Assembly: GCA_965202905.1 (NCBI GenBank)
Contig: OZ241868.1
Span: forward strand, 3,348,001-3,412,000
Length of the DNA: 64,000 bases
From: CAYFYS01 sp965202905
GTDB taxonomy: Bacteria; Pseudomonadota; Alphaproteobacteria; MPNO01
Direction of reading: 5' to 3'
In this document: positions 40,224 to 48,758 of the stretch, piece by piece
How positions within the stretch are numbered: the first letter of the stretch is position 1
Layout of the letters: every line of letters begins with the position of its first letter
Notes under the pieces: model-generated
What the model was told of the DNA's origin: nothing
Databases searched by the model: none
What the model saw: the letters and a program-made list of their open reading frames with translations, nothing else
Made by a program: the position numbers and the translations under genes

Positions 40224-40252
40224 CGTATAGCAACTAGATGCTTTCCGAACAA
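40224..40252 (-). promoter_or_regulatory. promoter candidate for purC and the pur genes
   Basis: On the minus strand, TTGTTC (40252-40247) and TATACG (40229-40224) are separated by 17 bp in an AT-richer patch between the purC start and the NRDE gene. The predicted transcript starts about 54 nt before purC. Confidence 0.5.
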
Positions 40253-40270
40253 TGGCAACGCCCGGCCATC

Positions 40271-41050
40271 TCAAATTGTTACCCCGCTCTCATCGTCAAT
40301 CTCGAGATGTGGGCTTTCGCCCGGACGGCCCGCGCAGAAGCGCCAGACCGGTCGGACATCCGCCCGCCCGGCCGCCGGAAGCGCGATCAGCGAGCTCGAC
40401 AGGGTCCCGAAGGGCGTGTCGGTGACCACCGTCATCGCCTCGCCCGGCCCGGTACCCGGCAGGCTGTCGCGCGAAGCCAGCAGCTCGATCCAGCGCGACC
40501 AGTCGCCGGTCTCGGGATCGGGCGCCGGGACGGCGGCGAAGCGGGGCCGGTGCAGCCTGATCCGCGCCGAGTCTTCGGCATCGTCGAGGTCGTAGGCGGT
40601 CACCATCGAGAGCCCGTCGGCGATCGGGTTGAGGCCAATCCGCCCGTCGCCGCCCGCGCCGAGGGCGCGGAGCCAGAAGGCATGGCGGTTATCGGCGATC
40701 ACCATGTTGAAGCTGCGGTAGCTGCGAGCATCGACCGCCGCCAGCGCGCGGGCGGCCTCGACCGCATCGGCGTGGTCGAGCGCCTCGAGCACAAGCTCGC
40801 CGCGGCTGCGCAGGATCGGGTCAGGCCCGAGCGAATCGCGCCGGTTGAGGATGCCAGCCGCCACGCCGAAATCGTTGAGCCCGAGCCAGGCGCCGCCGGC
40901 GAACTCGTCCATCCCGGCCACGACCTCCGGCCGGTTCGGCCAGTGCCGGCCGGGCGGACGCCAAGGCCGGCCGGCCATCTCGTCCCGGTTGGACGCCAGC
41001 AGCACCGGCCAGGAATGGTCCGGCCGGCGCAGAACGATCAGGGTGCACAT
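40271..41050 (-). CDS. NRDE family protein (TANGO2-like)
   Basis: The 259-residue protein begins MCTLIVLRRPDHSWPVLLAS followed by the defining NRDE motif, then PEVVAGMDEFAGGAWLGLND. The Cys at position 2 and the Ntn-hydrolase-like start are family traits; TANGO2-type proteins have been linked to haem or acyl-CoA handling, but the bacterial role is unsettled. It starts about 200 bp downstream of holC, a gap in which I recognise nothing. Confidence 0.85.
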   Translation of the reverse strand: MCTLIVLRRPDHSWPVLLASNRDEMAGRPWRPPGRHWPNRPEVVAGMDEFAGGAWLGLNDFGVAAGILNRRDSLGPDPILRSRGELVLEALDHADAVEAARALAAVDARSYRSFNMVIADNRHAFWLRALGAGGDGRIGLNPIADGLSMVTAYDLDDAEDSARIRLHRPRFAAVPAPDPETGDWSRWIELLASRDSLPGTGPGEAMTVVTDTPFGTLSSSLIALPAAGRADVRPVWRFCAGRPGESPHLEIDDESGVTI

Positions 41051-41251
41051 CCCGGGTTCAATCGATATTCATGGTTCATCCAGAGGATATTGTGTGGGTC
41101 GTGGATCTCCAACCGGTTCGCGATTGGAGGTCGATGGCGGCCTGACGACCAGGATCCGTCCCGGACCCATCTCGCCTCCGGCAGACCCGCCGCGGCTCAG
41201 ACCGCCCATCAGTTCCCGGGCTGAGACTTCCAGACCCCAAAGGCTGCGGCT

Positions 41252-41701
41252 TTACGCCTTCTTCTCCCAGCCGCCACGCTCGGTCTGCCGCCAATAGGTC
41301 AGGCCATGGCCCTCGGCCGCATAGGCCTTCCAGCGCGCGCGGGCAGCCTCGACGGCGGCCTTGTCGTTACCGTCGAACATCTCCAGGCAGCGCTCGAAGG
41401 CGCCGACATCGGCGGATCTCGCCCCGTCGGTCAGCACCAGGATGCTGGCGCCGTTGGGATTCTCGTCCTCCGTCGTAATCCAGATCGGCTGGTCGGCCGC
41501 ATCGCCGCCGCGCGCGGCGCCGTGCGGCAGGAAGGATGCCGGATCGCCGGTCCATAGCACCGAGTCGAGCATATCCACCCGTTCCCCCGAGCCTGCCATC
41601 ACGACGGCGCGGGCGCCGCTCGCGTAGACCTTCTCCAGGAGCCGCGGCAGGGCGCGCTCGAGCGGGCTGCGGGTGAGATGATAGAAGCCGATATCGGTCA
41701 C
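41252..41701 (-). CDS. holC: DNA polymerase III chi subunit
   Basis: The 149-residue protein has the chi fold pattern: TDIGFYHLTRSPLERALPRL, then VYASGARAVVMAGSGERVDM, LWTGDPASFLPHGAA and the C-terminal YWRQTERGGWEKKA. Chi bridges the clamp loader to single-strand-binding protein. The GTG at 41701 (VTDIGFYHL) follows a GGGGCTGG run. It lies 26 bp after pepA, the usual pepA-holC order. Confidence 0.9.
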   Translation of the reverse strand: MTDIGFYHLTRSPLERALPRLLEKVYASGARAVVMAGSGERVDMLDSVLWTGDPASFLPHGAARGGDAADQPIWITTEDENPNGASILVLTDGARSADVGAFERCLEMFDGNDKAAVEAARARWKAYAAEGHGLTYWRQTERGGWEKKA

Positions 41702-41727
41702 CGGGGCCAGCCCCCTCGACCCGGCCC

Positions 41728-43227
41728 TCAGCTCTCGTAGTTGGCGCGCACCAGCTCGTCCAGCAGCCGGACGCCGAACGCCGTGCCGCCCTTCGGCACG
41801 GTCGGCGTGTCCTTTTTCGACCACGTCACCCCGGCGATGTCGAGATGGGCCCAGGGCGTTCCGTCCTTGATGAACCGCTTGAGGAATTGGGCCGCGGTGA
41901 TCGAGCCGCCGTCGCGTCCGCCGACATTCTTCATGTCGGCGATGTCGGAGTCGATCTGCTTGTCGTAGGCGTCGCCCAGCGGCATCCGCCAGACCGGCTC
42001 GCCGACGGCGTCGCCCGAACCCACGAGCCGCTCGCACAGCGTGTCGTCATTGGCGAAGAGTCCGGCATTCTCGTGGCCGAGCGAGACGATGATAGCGCCG
42101 GTCAACGTCGCGAGATCGACGATCGTGTGCGGATCGTACTTCTCCTGGCAGTACCAGAGCGCATCGCCCAGTACCAGCCGGCCTTCCGCATCGGTGTTGA
42201 TCACCTCGACCGTCTGGCCCGACATGGTGGTGACCACGTCGCCCGGGCGCTGGGCGGTCGCGGACGGCATGTTCTCGACCAGGCCGACGACACCCACGGC
42301 ATTGACCTTGGCCTTGCGCCCGGCGAGCGCCCGCATCAGCCCGATCACCACCGCGGCGCCGCCCATGTCCCACTTCATGTCCTCCATGCCGCCAGCCGGC
42401 TTGATCGAGATGCCGCCGGTATCGAACGTCACACCCTTGCCGACGAAGGCGATCGGCCGCTTTTGCCGGGCCCGCGGGGCGCCGTTCCACTGCATGATCA
42501 CCATCCGGGGCTCGTTGGCGCTGCCCTGCGCGACGCCGAGCAGCGCGCCCATGCCGAGCTTCTTCATCTGCCCGGCGTCGAGCGCCTCGACCGTGACGCC
42601 GAGCTTGCCGAGCGCGTCGACGCGCTCGGCAAGGCTCTGGGGAAAGATCACGTTGGCCGGCTCGGAAACCAGGTCCCGGGTCATGAAGACGCCCTCGGCG
42701 ACCTTGGCGAGCGGCGCGAAGGCCTTCCTGGCCGCGGCATGCGCCGGAGTCATGACGCCGAGCGCTTTGAGGCTGGGCTTGTCCTCCGGCTTCTCCCTGG
42801 TGCGGTACTTGTCGAACCGGTAGGCCCGCAGCACCGCGCCGTAGCCCAGATTGGCGGCAAAGGCGCCAGTGTCCATAACGGAGGCGGCGGGATCTTCAAG
42901 GGAGACCGCCGCCGACTCGGCGCCGCTCTTGGCCAGCGCCGAGACGATCGTGCCGCCGGCGGTCTGGGCGGCCTTGGCGTCGATCCGATCGGCCGCGCCG
43001 AGCCCCAGCACCATCACCCGGCTCGCCGCGATCCCCGCCGGCGCGACCAGCATCAGCGTCTGGTTGGCCTTGCCCGTGAACCGGCTCGACTCGATCGCCC
43101 GGGAGACCGCTCCGCCGGTCGCCTCGTCGACCCGCGCCGCGGTCGCGTCCAGGACGCCGCCGTCGAGTGCGCCGATCACGAGCGCGCCGCTGCGCGGAAG
43201 GCTGGGCGCCGCAAAGCTGATCTTCAT
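41728..43227 (-). CDS. pepA: leucyl aminopeptidase (M17)
   Basis: The 499-residue metallo-aminopeptidase contains the M17 motif NTDAEGRLVLGDALWY, the metal ligand region GKGVTFDTGGISIKPAGGM and the N-terminal domain ISFAAPSLPRSGALVIGALD. It degrades peptides in the cytosol. The ATG at 43227 is used because GGGAG lies 8 bases upstream and the longer frame lacks similarity. Confidence 0.95.
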   Translation of the reverse strand: MKISFAAPSLPRSGALVIGALDGGVLDATAARVDEATGGAVSRAIESSRFTGKANQTLMLVAPAGIAASRVMVLGLGAADRIDAKAAQTAGGTIVSALAKSGAESAAVSLEDPAASVMDTGAFAANLGYGAVLRAYRFDKYRTREKPEDKPSLKALGVMTPAHAAARKAFAPLAKVAEGVFMTRDLVSEPANVIFPQSLAERVDALGKLGVTVEALDAGQMKKLGMGALLGVAQGSANEPRMVIMQWNGAPRARQKRPIAFVGKGVTFDTGGISIKPAGGMEDMKWDMGGAAVVIGLMRALAGRKAKVNAVGVVGLVENMPSATAQRPGDVVTTMSGQTVEVINTDAEGRLVLGDALWYCQEKYDPHTIVDLATLTGAIIVSLGHENAGLFANDDTLCERLVGSGDAVGEPVWRMPLGDAYDKQIDSDIADMKNVGGRDGGSITAAQFLKRFIKDGTPWAHLDIAGVTWSKKDTPTVPKGGTAFGVRLLDELVRANYES

Positions 43228-43338
43228 CGAGGGTCTCCCGTTCGCCGTGGCCGATATCGACACGGACCTTAAGCACGCCGGGCGGGACGTGCAAAAAGAG
43301 CGTGCAAAGACCGGATTTCCGACCTTTGACGCGCTGCC

Positions 43339-44277
43339 CTAACCCGTCAGATCCAGCGTGCCGGCGGCGAACAGTTCCTCGACCGCGAATCGGCGCGGCG
43401 TGATGTGCTGGTCGCACACGGTCCGGACCAAGGCCTCGAGCGCCTTGTGGTTGGTGTCCACGCCGTAAGGAAACGGGTCGCCGCCGAGCCCTTCTTCGAG
43501 CGTGATCGTCAGCCGATCCTCGTCCGACAGGCTGCTCGACCGGTCGAGGCCGGACAGATAGGCCGCCTTGGAGGCGGCCAGCGCATCGAACAGCGCGGCC
43601 GCCAAACCCGGACTCCGGTCCAGCAGCTCGTCGCGCACCACGACGGTGTGGTTGACCGGATAGACCGCGGTCCGGCGATAGGACTCGAATCCTGCTGCGA
43701 TGGCGTCGGGGATCAGCGGCGCGACCGTCTCGGGGACCTTGCCGAAGGCGCCCACGGCCGCCACGGCTTCGCCCGATGCGAACAGCTCCGCGATCGCACG
43801 GCCCTGGAAATCGTAGTCGGCGTTCGGCGGCGGGCGGAACTCGGCGACGTGCTCGTCATCGGTGGCGGCCCAGCGCACCTTGTCCAGATCCACGCCCAGC
43901 TCGCCGGCCAGCACATAGCGCGCCCAGACGCCCGTGGTCACGGTATAGCCGCGGTTGACGGCGACCGTCTTGCCTTCGAGATCCTTGGGCGAGGCGACGC
44001 CGGCGGTCTTGTCGTACCAGATCGCCCCGTGATGAAAGTTCCGGGTCAGGAACACCGGCAGCGCGGTGAACGGCTTGCCGAAGGACCTGGCGCACAAATA
44101 CGTCGTGACCGGCATCTCGCAGATGTCGAAGGCAAGCTCGCGCACCATGCGGCGGGCCGCGACCAGAATGTTCTCGAAGGCGGGGAAGTCGATGCCGAAG
44201 CCGCCGACCGGCGCGCCAGAGGCTTTCATCTGGCGCATCAGCCCGTAATCGCGCGTCGGCATGGTGAGCGTCTGCAT
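43339..44277 (-). CDS. NMT1/THI5-like protein related to 4,5-dihydroxyphthalate decarboxylase
   Basis: The 312-residue protein has a periplasmic-binding-protein type II fold: FDICEMPVTTYLCARSFGKP, FLTRNFHHGAIWYDKTAGVA, DLEGKTVAVNRGYTVTTGVW and a late VYPVNHTVVVRDELLDRSPG. These match the group that includes Pht5 decarboxylases and ABC substrate-binding proteins. There is no signal peptide, which favours a cytosolic enzyme over a transporter subunit. The start at 44277 follows CCGGAGCG. The substrate is unknown; no transporter genes are near. Confidence 0.7.
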   Translation of the reverse strand: MQTLTMPTRDYGLMRQMKASGAPVGGFGIDFPAFENILVAARRMVRELAFDICEMPVTTYLCARSFGKPFTALPVFLTRNFHHGAIWYDKTAGVASPKDLEGKTVAVNRGYTVTTGVWARYVLAGELGVDLDKVRWAATDDEHVAEFRPPPNADYDFQGRAIAELFASGEAVAAVGAFGKVPETVAPLIPDAIAAGFESYRRTAVYPVNHTVVVRDELLDRSPGLAAALFDALAASKAAYLSGLDRSSSLSDEDRLTITLEEGLGGDPFPYGVDTNHKALEALVRTVCDQHITPRRFAVEELFAAGTLDLTG

Positions 44278-44483
44278 CGCTCCGGTCCCTCTTGTCTGCC
44301 TTGTCTGCGCCGTCCAACCGATACCGAGATCCCGGTTGCCGGCGCCCCCCTGCCGCCGCCGGCCGCCCCGAACAGGCGGCGCCCGGGCCGCGCCCATGTG
44401 CTTGAATGGACCGCAGCCCGGCTGGCGAGTATAGTGCTCCCGCCGCGCAACGAAACACCTCAACCGGGTTGCAAGACCGAACG

Positions 44484-45740
44484 ATGCGTTTGCTCTCATT
44501 GGTCGCGGTCGCCGCCTGGGCGCTCGCCGGCTCCACCGTTTGGGGACAGGGCGTCCAGCGGATCGCCGCGGTGGTCAACGACGACGTCATCTCGGTCTAT
44601 GACGTCCAACAGCGCTCGCAGCTGGTCATCTTCACCAGCGGAATCCCTGACACGCGGGAGAATCGGCGAAGGATCGCGACCCAGGTGCTGCGCACCCTGG
44701 TCGACGAGCGCCTGCAACTGCAGGAGGCGAAGAAACGCAGCCTCTCGGTCTCCAAGCGGGATATCCGCCGCGGGATCGCGGAGATCGAGAGGCGGAACCG
44801 CATGGAGCCCGGCGCGCTGGAGGAGACGCTGCAGCAGAACGGGCTGCGCTTTCAGGCCTTGATCGACCAGCTCACTGCGGGAATCGCCTGGCGAGAGCTG
44901 GTGCGACGGCGGCTGAGCCCGCGGGTTGCGATCGGCGATGACGAGGTCGCCGAGATGATTGCGCGCCTCAAGGCCACCAGGGGCCAGGACGAATACCGGT
45001 TGTCGGAGATCTATCTTGCCGTCGATTCGCCCGACGACGAGGCCGCCATCCGCCGGACCGCCGAGCGCATGGTCGAGCAGATCCGCGCCGGCGCGCGGTT
45101 CGCCGCCCTGGCGCGCGAGTTCTCGCAAAGCGCCACTGCCGCCGTCGGCGGCGATCTCGGCTGGGCCGGCATTTCGGAGATCGACCCCAAGGTCGTCGAA
45201 CCGATCGAGGAGATGGAGGAAGGCGCGATCCTTGATCCGGTGCGCACCCTGTCGGGGTTCCGCATCATCGCCCTGACCGGCAGGAGAAAGGTCGCGGCCG
45301 CCGACCCGAAGGACATCAAGGTGACCCTGCGCCAGGTCTTCGTGCCGGTCGAGGAGGGCAGCGGCGAAAGCGGCATCGCCGACCAGATCGACCGCGCGAA
45401 ATCCGCGCGCGCCTCGGTCTCGGGCTGTTTGGATGCGCCCATGCTCGCCCGGCGCCTGGGCGCCGATGCGCCGCAGGACCTCGGAAATCTGGCCATGACG
45501 GACCTTTCGCCGCAAATCCGCAACGTGACCGCGAGCGTGCCGGTCGGCGGCGCGTCCGAGCCCATGCGCGTGCCGGGCGGGCTGGTCATGCTGATTGTCT
45601 GCGCCCGTCAGGTCCCCGATGTCTCGCTGCCCGACGACCAGGCCGTGCGCGAGCAGCTCCGGAATCGCCGGCTCGATTCGATGGCCCGGCGCTATCTCCG
45701 CGACCTGAGGCGCGCGGCGGTCATCGATGTCCGGATCTGA
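44484..45740 (+). CDS. surA: periplasmic chaperone/peptidyl-prolyl isomerase SurA
   Basis: The 418-residue protein has a signal peptide (MRLLSLVAVAAWALAGSTVWG), the SurA N-terminal helical domain (RIAAVVNDDVISVYDVQQRS) and a parvulin-type domain (EYRLSEIYLAVDSPDDEAAI to SGFRIIALTGRR, with AVGGDLGWAG). It assists outer-membrane protein folding. The ATG at 44484 is chosen because the signal peptide begins there. It heads the conserved surA-pdxA-rsmA operon; usually lptD precedes it, but here it does not. Confidence 0.92.
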   Translation: MRLLSLVAVAAWALAGSTVWGQGVQRIAAVVNDDVISVYDVQQRSQLVIFTSGIPDTRENRRRIATQVLRTLVDERLQLQEAKKRSLSVSKRDIRRGIAEIERRNRMEPGALEETLQQNGLRFQALIDQLTAGIAWRELVRRRLSPRVAIGDDEVAEMIARLKATRGQDEYRLSEIYLAVDSPDDEAAIRRTAERMVEQIRAGARFAALAREFSQSATAAVGGDLGWAGISEIDPKVVEPIEEMEEGAILDPVRTLSGFRIIALTGRRKVAAADPKDIKVTLRQVFVPVEEGSGESGIADQIDRAKSARASVSGCLDAPMLARRLGADAPQDLGNLAMTDLSPQIRNVTASVPVGGASEPMRVPGGLVMLIVCARQVPDVSLPDDQAVREQLRNRRLDSMARRYLRDLRRAAVIDVRI

Positions 45741-45751
45741 GGCCGCCTGAC

Positions 45752-46795
45752 GTGTCCGAAGCCGGATCGCGCCCGCTCGCCCTGACCATGGGAGATCCCG
45801 CCGGGATCGGCGGCGAGGTCGCTCTCAAGGCCTGGCAGGCGCTGCGCCGGACCGGGGATGCGGCGGCGTTCGTTTACCTGGGCGCGGCCGATCCGCTGCG
45901 CGATCTCGCGGCCAAGCTGGGTCTTGCGGCCGAGATCCGCACCGTCTCGGCGCCCGCCGAGGCGCCGGGCATCTTCGCCGAGGCGCTCCCCGTCCTTCCG
46001 GTCGCGACCGCGGCTCCCGTCCGGCCGGGCGCGCCCGACCCGGCCAACGCGCCGGCGGTGCTCCGCTCGATCGAACGCGCGGTCGCGCTCGCGCGCGGCG
46101 GGGAGGTCGGCGGCGTCGTGACCAACCCGATCAACAAGGCCGTGCTCTACGAGCATGGCTTTCGCCATCCGGGCCATACCGAGTTTCTCGCCGATCTGTG
46201 CGGCATCGAGACTCCGCCGGCGATGATGCTGGTCTCCGAGCAGCTCCGCGTGGTCCCGGTGACCATCCACCTCGCCCTTGCCGAGGCGATCCGGAGCCTG
46301 ACCAGCGAGGCGATCGTCGCCTGCGGCCGGGTCACCGCGGCGGGGCTGGTCAGCGATTTCGGCGTGACCGCGCCGCGGCTTGCGGTTGCCGGTCTCAATC
46401 CGCATGCCGGCGAGGCGGGGCATATGGGTCGCGAGGAGATCGAGATCATCGCCCCGGCCGTGGCCGCGCTGCGGGCCGAGGGCATCGCCGTGAGCGACGC
46501 GGCGCCGGCCGACACCCTGTTCCACGAACGCGCCCGCCAAGGTTATGACGCGGTGCTGTGCATGCACCACGACCAGGCGCTGATCCCGCTCAAGACGCTC
46601 GACTTCGACGGCGGTGTGAACGTCACCCTGGGCCTGCCGATCGTGCGCGCCTCGCCCGATCACGGCACGGCCTTCGACATCGCCGGGCGCGGCATCGCCC
46701 GGCCGGACAGCCTGATCGCCTCGCTGCGGCTGGCCGCCCGAATGGCCGTGACCCGCGCCCGGACGGCGCCTCGGCCCTCGGGCGCCCTTGCCTGA
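45752..46795 (+). CDS. pdxA: 4-hydroxythreonine-4-phosphate dehydrogenase
   Basis: The 347-residue enzyme of pyridoxal-phosphate synthesis carries RPLALTMGDPAGIGGEVALK, VTNPINKAVLYEHGFRHPGH with metal His, and CMHHDQALIPLKTLDFDGGV. The GTG at 45752 lies 11 bp after surA. Its stop overlaps the start of rsmA. Confidence 0.95.
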   Translation: MSEAGSRPLALTMGDPAGIGGEVALKAWQALRRTGDAAAFVYLGAADPLRDLAAKLGLAAEIRTVSAPAEAPGIFAEALPVLPVATAAPVRPGAPDPANAPAVLRSIERAVALARGGEVGGVVTNPINKAVLYEHGFRHPGHTEFLADLCGIETPPAMMLVSEQLRVVPVTIHLALAEAIRSLTSEAIVACGRVTAAGLVSDFGVTAPRLAVAGLNPHAGEAGHMGREEIEIIAPAVAALRAEGIAVSDAAPADTLFHERARQGYDAVLCMHHDQALIPLKTLDFDGGVNVTLGLPIVRASPDHGTAFDIAGRGIARPDSLIASLRLAARMAVTRARTAPRPSGALA

Positions 46796-47705
46796 GACAC
46801 TGCCGCCGCTGAAGGACATGATCGCCCGGCACGGTATCGGCGCCAGGAAGGCTCTGGGCCAGCATTTCCTGCTCGACATCAACCTCACCCGCCGGATCGC
46901 AGCCGCCGCCGGCCCGCTGGCCGGCAGGACGGTGGTCGAGATCGGCCCGGGACCCGGCGGGCTGACCCGCGCGCTGCTGGAGACCGAGGCGGACCGGGTG
47001 ATCGCGATCGAGCGGGACGGGCGCTGCATCGCCGCGCTGCAGGATCTCGCGCGCGCCTACCCCGGCAGGCTGGAGATCGTTGGGGCTGACGCGCTGGATG
47101 TCGAGCTTGCAAGATTCGGCGCCGAACTCTCGGTGGTCGCGAACCTGCCCTACAACATCGCCACGCCGCTCCTGATCGGCTGGCTGCGGTCGATCCGCGC
47201 GATCGCCGCGATGACGCTGATGTTCCAGAAGGAGGTCGCCGGGCGTATCCTGGCCGCACCCGGAAGCGCCGCCTATGGCAGGCTGGCGGTGATCGCGCAG
47301 TGGCTATGTGTGCCCCGGCGCCGGTTCGATGTCTCGCCGCGGGCCTTCGCGCCGCCGCCCAAGGTGACCTCCAGCGTCATCCACCTGCTGCCGCGCGCCG
47401 GACCCCTGGCCCCGGCGGATTTCGAGACCTTGGAGCGGGTCACTGCGGCGGCGTTCGGCCAGCGACGCAAGATGCTGCGGTCCGCGCTCAAAGGCCTCGG
47501 CGCGGCGCCCGAGCGTCTGCTTGCCGAAGCCGGCATCGAGCCGACCGCCCGCGCCGAAACGCTCCCGGTCGAGGCGTTCTGCGCATTGGCCCGCGCAGTG
47601 GAGGCCCGAGCGGTGGAAGCCCGAGCGGCCGGAAGCGCCGGAGCGCGACGCCCTCGTATCGCAGGACCTGCGGGCCGCCCTGGTCGTCGATCCCGATCGC
47701 GTTGA
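46788..47705 (+). CDS. rsmA: 16S rRNA (A1518/A1519) dimethyltransferase
   Basis: The 305-residue SAM-dependent KsgA/RsmA has KALGQHFLLDINLTRRIA, VVEIGPGPGGLTRALLE, the catalytic NLPY in VVANLPYNIATPLLIGWL and RAFAPPPKVTSSVIHL. It dimethylates two adenines in the 3' end of 16S rRNA. The start TTG at 46788 overlaps pdxA by 8 bp; ATG 46818 is an alternative. Beyond about residue 272 it has an extra Ala/Arg/Gly-rich tail (GARRPRIAGPAGRPGRRSRS) not usual for the family. Confidence 0.93.
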   Translation: MPETLPPLKDMIARHGIGARKALGQHFLLDINLTRRIAAAAGPLAGRTVVEIGPGPGGLTRALLETEADRVIAIERDGRCIAALQDLARAYPGRLEIVGADALDVELARFGAELSVVANLPYNIATPLLIGWLRSIRAIAAMTLMFQKEVAGRILAAPGSAAYGRLAVIAQWLCVPRRRFDVSPRAFAPPPKVTSSVIHLLPRAGPLAPADFETLERVTAAAFGQRRKMLRSALKGLGAAPERLLAEAGIEPTARAETLPVEAFCALARAVEARAVEARAAGSAGARRPRIAGPAGRPGRRSRSR

Positions 47706-47719
47706 CGCCCGTCGCGCGC

Positions 47720-48394
47720 TCAGCTTTCCTCGTTCAGCCCCATGTCCCAGAACCGGGCCTCCAGCACCGTCGCGCGGCGGAAGGTGGTCAGAAGATCCTT
47801 GAAGCGGCCCGGCCCGGCGCGCTCGATCTCCAGCCGGTCGAGCGTTGCCGTCGCCGATGCGGCGACCTGCTGATAGTCCTCGCCGGCATAGGCGTCGATC
47901 CATTCGCGATAGGGGTTCGCCCCGTCCGGCGGCTGCGCGGCCAGGAGACGGCCGCCGATCAGCGCGTAGCCGACGACGCAAGGCGACAGCGCGACATGCA
48001 GGTCCAGGAGATCTCCGGCCAGGCCCCGCTCCAGAACGTAGCTGGTATAGGCCACGGTCGCGGCTGCCGGCGGGGTCGCGGCGAGCTCGGCCTGCGCAAT
48101 GCCCCAGCGGGCGCAGAACCCGACATGAAGGGCCATCTCGGTGTCGACGATGGCCGAGACCATAGCGGCGGCCTCGCTTATTCCCGCCAGCGTGTCGGCC
48201 TTGCAGGCGGCCAACGCGTAGGCGCGGGCAAGATGGATGAGAAAGACGTAGTCCTGGACGAGGTAGCGGCGAAAGGCGCTTTCGGCCAGCGTGCCGTCCG
48301 AGAGTTGCTCGACGAAATCGTGCCCGGTATAGGCGCGCCACTCTTCGGGGCAGCCCGCCATCAGTCGTCCGAACAGCCCGGCCGGCTCGATCAT
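47720..48394 (-). CDS. tenA: TenA/THI-4 family aminopyrimidine aminohydrolase
   Basis: The 224-residue helical protein has FVEQLSDGTLAESAFRRYLV, YVFLIHLARAYALAACKADT, the active-site Cys region LSPCVVGYALIGGRL and YREWIDAYAGEDYQQV. TenA salvages thiamin pyrimidine breakdown products or acts as thiaminase II. It starts 4 bp after the ferredoxin gene and so shares its transcript. No thi-box riboswitch is seen upstream. Confidence 0.92.
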   Translation of the reverse strand: MIEPAGLFGRLMAGCPEEWRAYTGHDFVEQLSDGTLAESAFRRYLVQDYVFLIHLARAYALAACKADTLAGISEAAAMVSAIVDTEMALHVGFCARWGIAQAELAATPPAAATVAYTSYVLERGLAGDLLDLHVALSPCVVGYALIGGRLLAAQPPDGANPYREWIDAYAGEDYQQVAASATATLDRLEIERAGPGRFKDLLTTFRRATVLEARFWDMGLNEES

Positions 48395-48398
48395 CGGC

Positions 48399-48731
48399 TC
48401 AGCCCTCCATGTGGTTGACGGTCTCGGGCGGCAGGCGCAGCTCAATGCCGTCGAGCGTCTCGGTGATGACGATCTGGCAGCCCAGCCGGGATGTCGGGGT
48501 CACGCCCCAGGCGAGGTCCAGCATGTCGTCTTCGTCCTCGCAGGGCTCGGGCAGGCGGTCGAAATCCTCTTCGCTCAGGATTACGTGGCAGGTCGAGCAG
48601 GCCATCGAGCCCTCGCACGCGCCCTCGATGTCGATGCCGTTCTCCCAAGCGAGGTCGAGCACGGTCTTGCCGGCCGAGGCCGCGATCATCCGGCGCGTCC
48701 CGTCGGGCAGAATGAAGGTCACCCCCGGCAT
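48399..48731 (-). CDS. 2Fe-2S ferredoxin (adrenodoxin type)
   Basis: The 110-residue protein has the vertebrate/adrenodoxin-type cluster motif CEGSMACSTC plus the distal Cys in RLGCQIVI, preceded by the acidic EDEDDMLDLAWG helix. Such ferredoxins donate electrons to Fe-S assembly or P450 systems. It sits 27 bp downstream of a cysteine desulfurase, supporting an Fe-S biogenesis role. The ATG at 48731 gives MPGVTFILPDGTRR. Confidence 0.92.
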   Translation of the reverse strand: MPGVTFILPDGTRRMIAASAGKTVLDLAWENGIDIEGACEGSMACSTCHVILSEEDFDRLPEPCEDEDDMLDLAWGVTPTSRLGCQIVITETLDGIELRLPPETVNHMEG

Positions 48732-48758
48732 GGCCGAAAAACGATCGGGCCCGCCCGG

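Noticed and set aside
41051..41251. Short minus-strand frame reading DPHNILWMNHEYR upstream of the NRDE gene
   Set aside because: It looks faintly coding but has no recognised family and runs into the NRDE start. It is too weak to list as a gene.
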